From JAUVHV01 sp964523875 (lineage in GTDB: Bacteria > Omnitrophota > Gorgyraeia > JABMRG01): a stretch of DNA of 7,708 bases. Of the stretch, positions 5,810 through 7,708 are shown in pieces. Positions within the stretch are counted from its first letter, which is position 1. Each line of letters opens with the position of its first letter. Under the pieces are notes generated by a model. It was not told where the DNA came from. It did not search any database and worked only from the letters and a program-made list of their open reading frames with translations. A program made the translations under genes and the position numbers. The DNA is taken from positions 1 through 7,708 of the forward strand of contig CAZGAS010000050.1 in assembly GCA_964523875.1 (NCBI GenBank), written 5' to 3'.

Positions 5810-7159
5810 ATGAATATTACTTATGATATAGTGATTATAGGTGCCGGCCCGGGAGGTTTTGCCGCCGCTATCAGAGCATCAGAGCTTAAGTTAAAGGCCT
5901 GTATAGTTGAAGAGGGCTTTATCGGGGGTACCTGCTTGAATTGGGGTTGTATACCTACAAAGACTATTGTCCGTAGCGTAGGCCTGCTTCGTGAGGCAAG
6001 CAACGCCGCTGATTTTGGTATAGATATCCCGAGTTGCAGTGTCGATATAGGCAGGATATTTAAGCGTAAGGATGATGTTGTGACAAGATTGCGCACCGGG
6101 GCAGAGATGCTGCTTAAATCAAAAAGTATAGATATTATACACTCTAAGGCGCGGTTCTCCGGCGCGAACACCATAGAGACAGATAAGGGCCCCATAACCG
6201 CGAAAAATATAATAATAGCAACAGGTTCTATGCCTGCCGAGACAGGCAGTTTGAAGATTGACCATAAGTCTATCTATTCAAGCAAGGATATGCTATCATC
6301 TGATACCATACCGAGAAGCCTGGCTATAATAGGTGGGGGTTTTATAGGATGCGAGTTTGCCTCTATATATAATCAGCTCGGGGTAGAGGTTATCATTATA
6401 GAATTGATGGATCAACTTCTGCCAAATTTTGATAAAGAGGTCGCGAAACGGTTGGAACTGAGTTTTAAAAAGAGAGGCATAAAGATATTTAAAGGTGAAA
6501 AGGTAATATCGTTGGAATCCAAGGTAATGGCAACAATAGCCCTTGAAAGCGGTAATAATATAGATACTGAAAAGGCGCTTTTATGTATAGGCCGTAGGCC
6601 CAATCTTATGGGCTTGGATATTGAGGGCATAGGCGTGGAGTTGAAGAATAACGCTATTGCTACAGATAAAAACTTTAGAACAAATATACCCAATATATAC
6701 GCTATAGGTGATGTCAGGGGCCAATTCTTATTAGCGCATGTCGCTACATACGAAGGAAAGCTAGTATCAGAGATAATATCAGGCGCTAATCCAAAGATAG
6801 ATTATTCCGCTGTACCGAGCGCTATATTTACATATCCGGAGATAGCGAGTGTAGGTATTAGCGCGGATATCGCGAAAGAAGAGGGTATTGAGGTTGTCAC
6901 AACAAAGCTTCCCTTTGCCGCTGTGAGCAAGGCGCATGTGCTTGGAGAGACAGACGGTTTTATTAAGCTTGTTACAGAGGCAAAGACCTCCAGAATATTA
7001 GGTGCTTTGATATTTGGCCCGTCCGCAAGTGAGATTATATCCAATTTTACCATAGCTGTTAGAAACTCATTAACAGCTAAAGATATATCAAATACGATAT
7101 TTGCCCACCCGACGCTTGCGGAGAGCCTGCTTGATATCACTGACAGAGTAAGCGCGTAA
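5810..7159 (+). CDS. lpdA: Dihydrolipoamide dehydrogenase (E3)
   Basis: This flavoprotein reoxidises dihydrolipoyl groups of 2-oxoacid dehydrogenase complexes or glycine cleavage H protein, passing electrons to NAD. The product has 449 residues, slightly short for E3 (often 460-475). The FAD motif GAGPGG is at 11-16. The redox disulfide is C42 and C47 in GGTCLNWGCIPTK (39-51). ATGS (137-140), the NAD-binding GGGFIGCE (175-182) with E198, and the second FAD motif IYAIGDV (296-302) follow. The C-terminal interface domain ends with FAHPTLAES, supplying the H433-E438 dyad that serves as base for the partner subunit. The intact disulfide, His-Glu dyad and overall motif order favour E3 over mercuric or glutathione reductase. 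It lies 55 bases after mdh and 73 before lipB; the neighbouring lipoate gene supports the E3 role. E1 and E2 genes are not in the window. Confidence 0.93.
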   Translation: MNITYDIVIIGAGPGGFAAAIRASELKLKACIVEEGFIGGTCLNWGCIPTKTIVRSVGLLREASNAADFGIDIPSCSVDIGRIFKRKDDVVTRLRTGAEMLLKSKSIDIIHSKARFSGANTIETDKGPITAKNIIIATGSMPAETGSLKIDHKSIYSSKDMLSSDTIPRSLAIIGGGFIGCEFASIYNQLGVEVIIIELMDQLLPNFDKEVAKRLELSFKKRGIKIFKGEKVISLESKVMATIALESGNNIDTEKALLCIGRRPNLMGLDIEGIGVELKNNAIATDKNFRTNIPNIYAIGDVRGQFLLAHVATYEGKLVSEIISGANPKIDYSAVPSAIFTYPEIASVGISADIAKEEGIEVVTTKLPFAAVSKAHVLGETDGFIKLVTEAKTSRILGALIFGPSASEIISNFTIAVRNSLTAKDISNTIFAHPTLAESLLDITDRVSA

Positions 7160-7183
7160 TTTCGGTTTCAGGTTTCCGGTTTT
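7160..7183 (+). repeat. Short degenerate tandem repeat after lpdA
   Basis: Immediately after the lpdA stop come TTTCGG (7160-7165), TTTCAGG (7166-7172), TTTCCGG (7173-7179) and a partial TTTT. This is an approximately 7-base unit repeated about three times with one-base differences. No terminator hairpin or promoter could be recognised in the rest of the 73-base spacer. It may be a fragment of a dispersed intergenic repeat, or a chance low-complexity stretch. Confidence 0.45.
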
Positions 7184-7232
7184 AGCTATCGCTTAGACGC
7201 CGAATACAAAACATCTTCCAACGTTATAAATT

Positions 7233-7708
7233 ATGGGATATAAAATACTCGATTTAGGCCTTGTCAGTTTTGGTGAGGCTTATTCTGTTCAAAAAGAGGC
7301 CCTTGCGTCAGTAAAACTAAGAAAAGAAGGCGAGTCTATTATCTTTGCCCAGCATTATCCTGTCTTTACAATAGGGCGCCTGGGAAAGAGAGAGAATATT
7401 CTTGCCAACGCGCAAGAGCTTAATTCCCGCGGTATAGATATTATAAATACTGACCGTGGCGGTGATATCACCTTTCACGGCCCTGGCCAGATAGTAGTCT
7501 ATCCGATATTAGACCTTACTAAACGTTCTAAGGATATGCATAAATTTTTGCGTGGACTGGAAGAGGTTGTTATCTTAACCTTATCGGGTTATAGCGTAAA
7601 TTCATTCAGGATAAAGGATCGTACAGGATGCTGGACCGACAAGGGCAAGATAGCCTCTATCGGTGTAGCGGCAAGCGGCTGGGTTACATATCACGGGTTT
7701 GCCTTAAA
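7233..7708 (+). CDS. lipB: Octanoyl-[acyl carrier protein]-protein N-octanoyltransferase (partial, 3' end outside window)
   Basis: LipB moves octanoate from acyl carrier protein to the lipoyl-domain lysine of E2 or H protein, the first step of endogenous lipoate synthesis. The first 158 residues are present. They include HYPVFTIGR (41-49), the hallmark RGGDITFHGPGQ (75-86) followed by VVYPILDL, and GKIASIGV (138-145) with the conserved active-site lysine K139. WVTYHGFAL (150-158) is the last segment before the window ends. The catalytic cysteine, which lies further on in the family, is beyond the edge and cannot be judged. An in-frame TAA at 7227-7229 rules out an earlier start, and the ATG at 7233 gives a normal N-terminus (ILDLGLVSFGEA). 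No Shine-Dalgarno sequence precedes it. Location after lpdA fits a lipoate-dependent enzyme cluster. Confidence 0.95.
   Translation, partial: MGYKILDLGLVSFGEAYSVQKEALASVKLRKEGESIIFAQHYPVFTIGRLGKRENILANAQELNSRGIDIINTDRGGDITFHGPGQIVVYPILDLTKRSKDMHKFLRGLEEVVILTLSGYSVNSFRIKDRTGCWTDKGKIASIGVAASGWVTYHGFAL

Overview
The window reads as an ordinary bacterial chromosomal segment with every gene on the + strand. It has two parts separated by a 100-base run of N. Left of the gap is the end of a ribosomal-protein operon in the usual bacterial order: the last codons of rpsD (S4), then rpoA (RNA polymerase alpha) and rplQ (L17). Right of the gap is a compact central-metabolism operon: a class I aspartate-type aminotransferase, the large and small subunits of an aconitase-superfamily hydro-lyase (annotated leuC/leuD-like), an LDH-like malate dehydrogenase, dihydrolipoamide dehydrogenase, and the first part of lipB (octanoyl transferase), which runs off the window end.

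The mixture of conserved core genes, very tight spacing and moderate AT content, with a gap of exactly 100 N, suggests a draft or metagenome-assembled genome. The style of the RpoA N-terminus, the lysine/glutamate-rich extension on L17 and the unusual LeuD-type substrate loop suggest an anaerobic bacterium from an uncultivated lineage, perhaps near Omnitrophota or the PVC group. That placement is an impression from family resemblance and was not tested by alignment.

The metabolic genes are probably transcribed together from a near-consensus sigma-70-type promoter just after the gap (TTGACA, 17 bp, TAATAT). The aminotransferase overlaps the large hydro-lyase subunit by 16 bases, and the next two junctions are 4-base ATGA overlaps. 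Spacers of 55 and 73 bases precede lpdA and lipB. The first four genes connect oxaloacetate, aspartate, malate and a tricarboxylate or isopropylmalate-type isomerisation. The last two belong to lipoate-dependent 2-oxoacid dehydrogenase or glycine cleavage chemistry, whose E1/E2 partners are not in the window.

I found no RNA genes, mobile elements, CRISPR arrays or convincing new system. The points most worth a second look are the non-canonical specificity loop in the small hydro-lyase subunit, the long charged tail of L17 ending in a hydrophobic-basic motif, and an inverted repeat between rpsD and rpoA.
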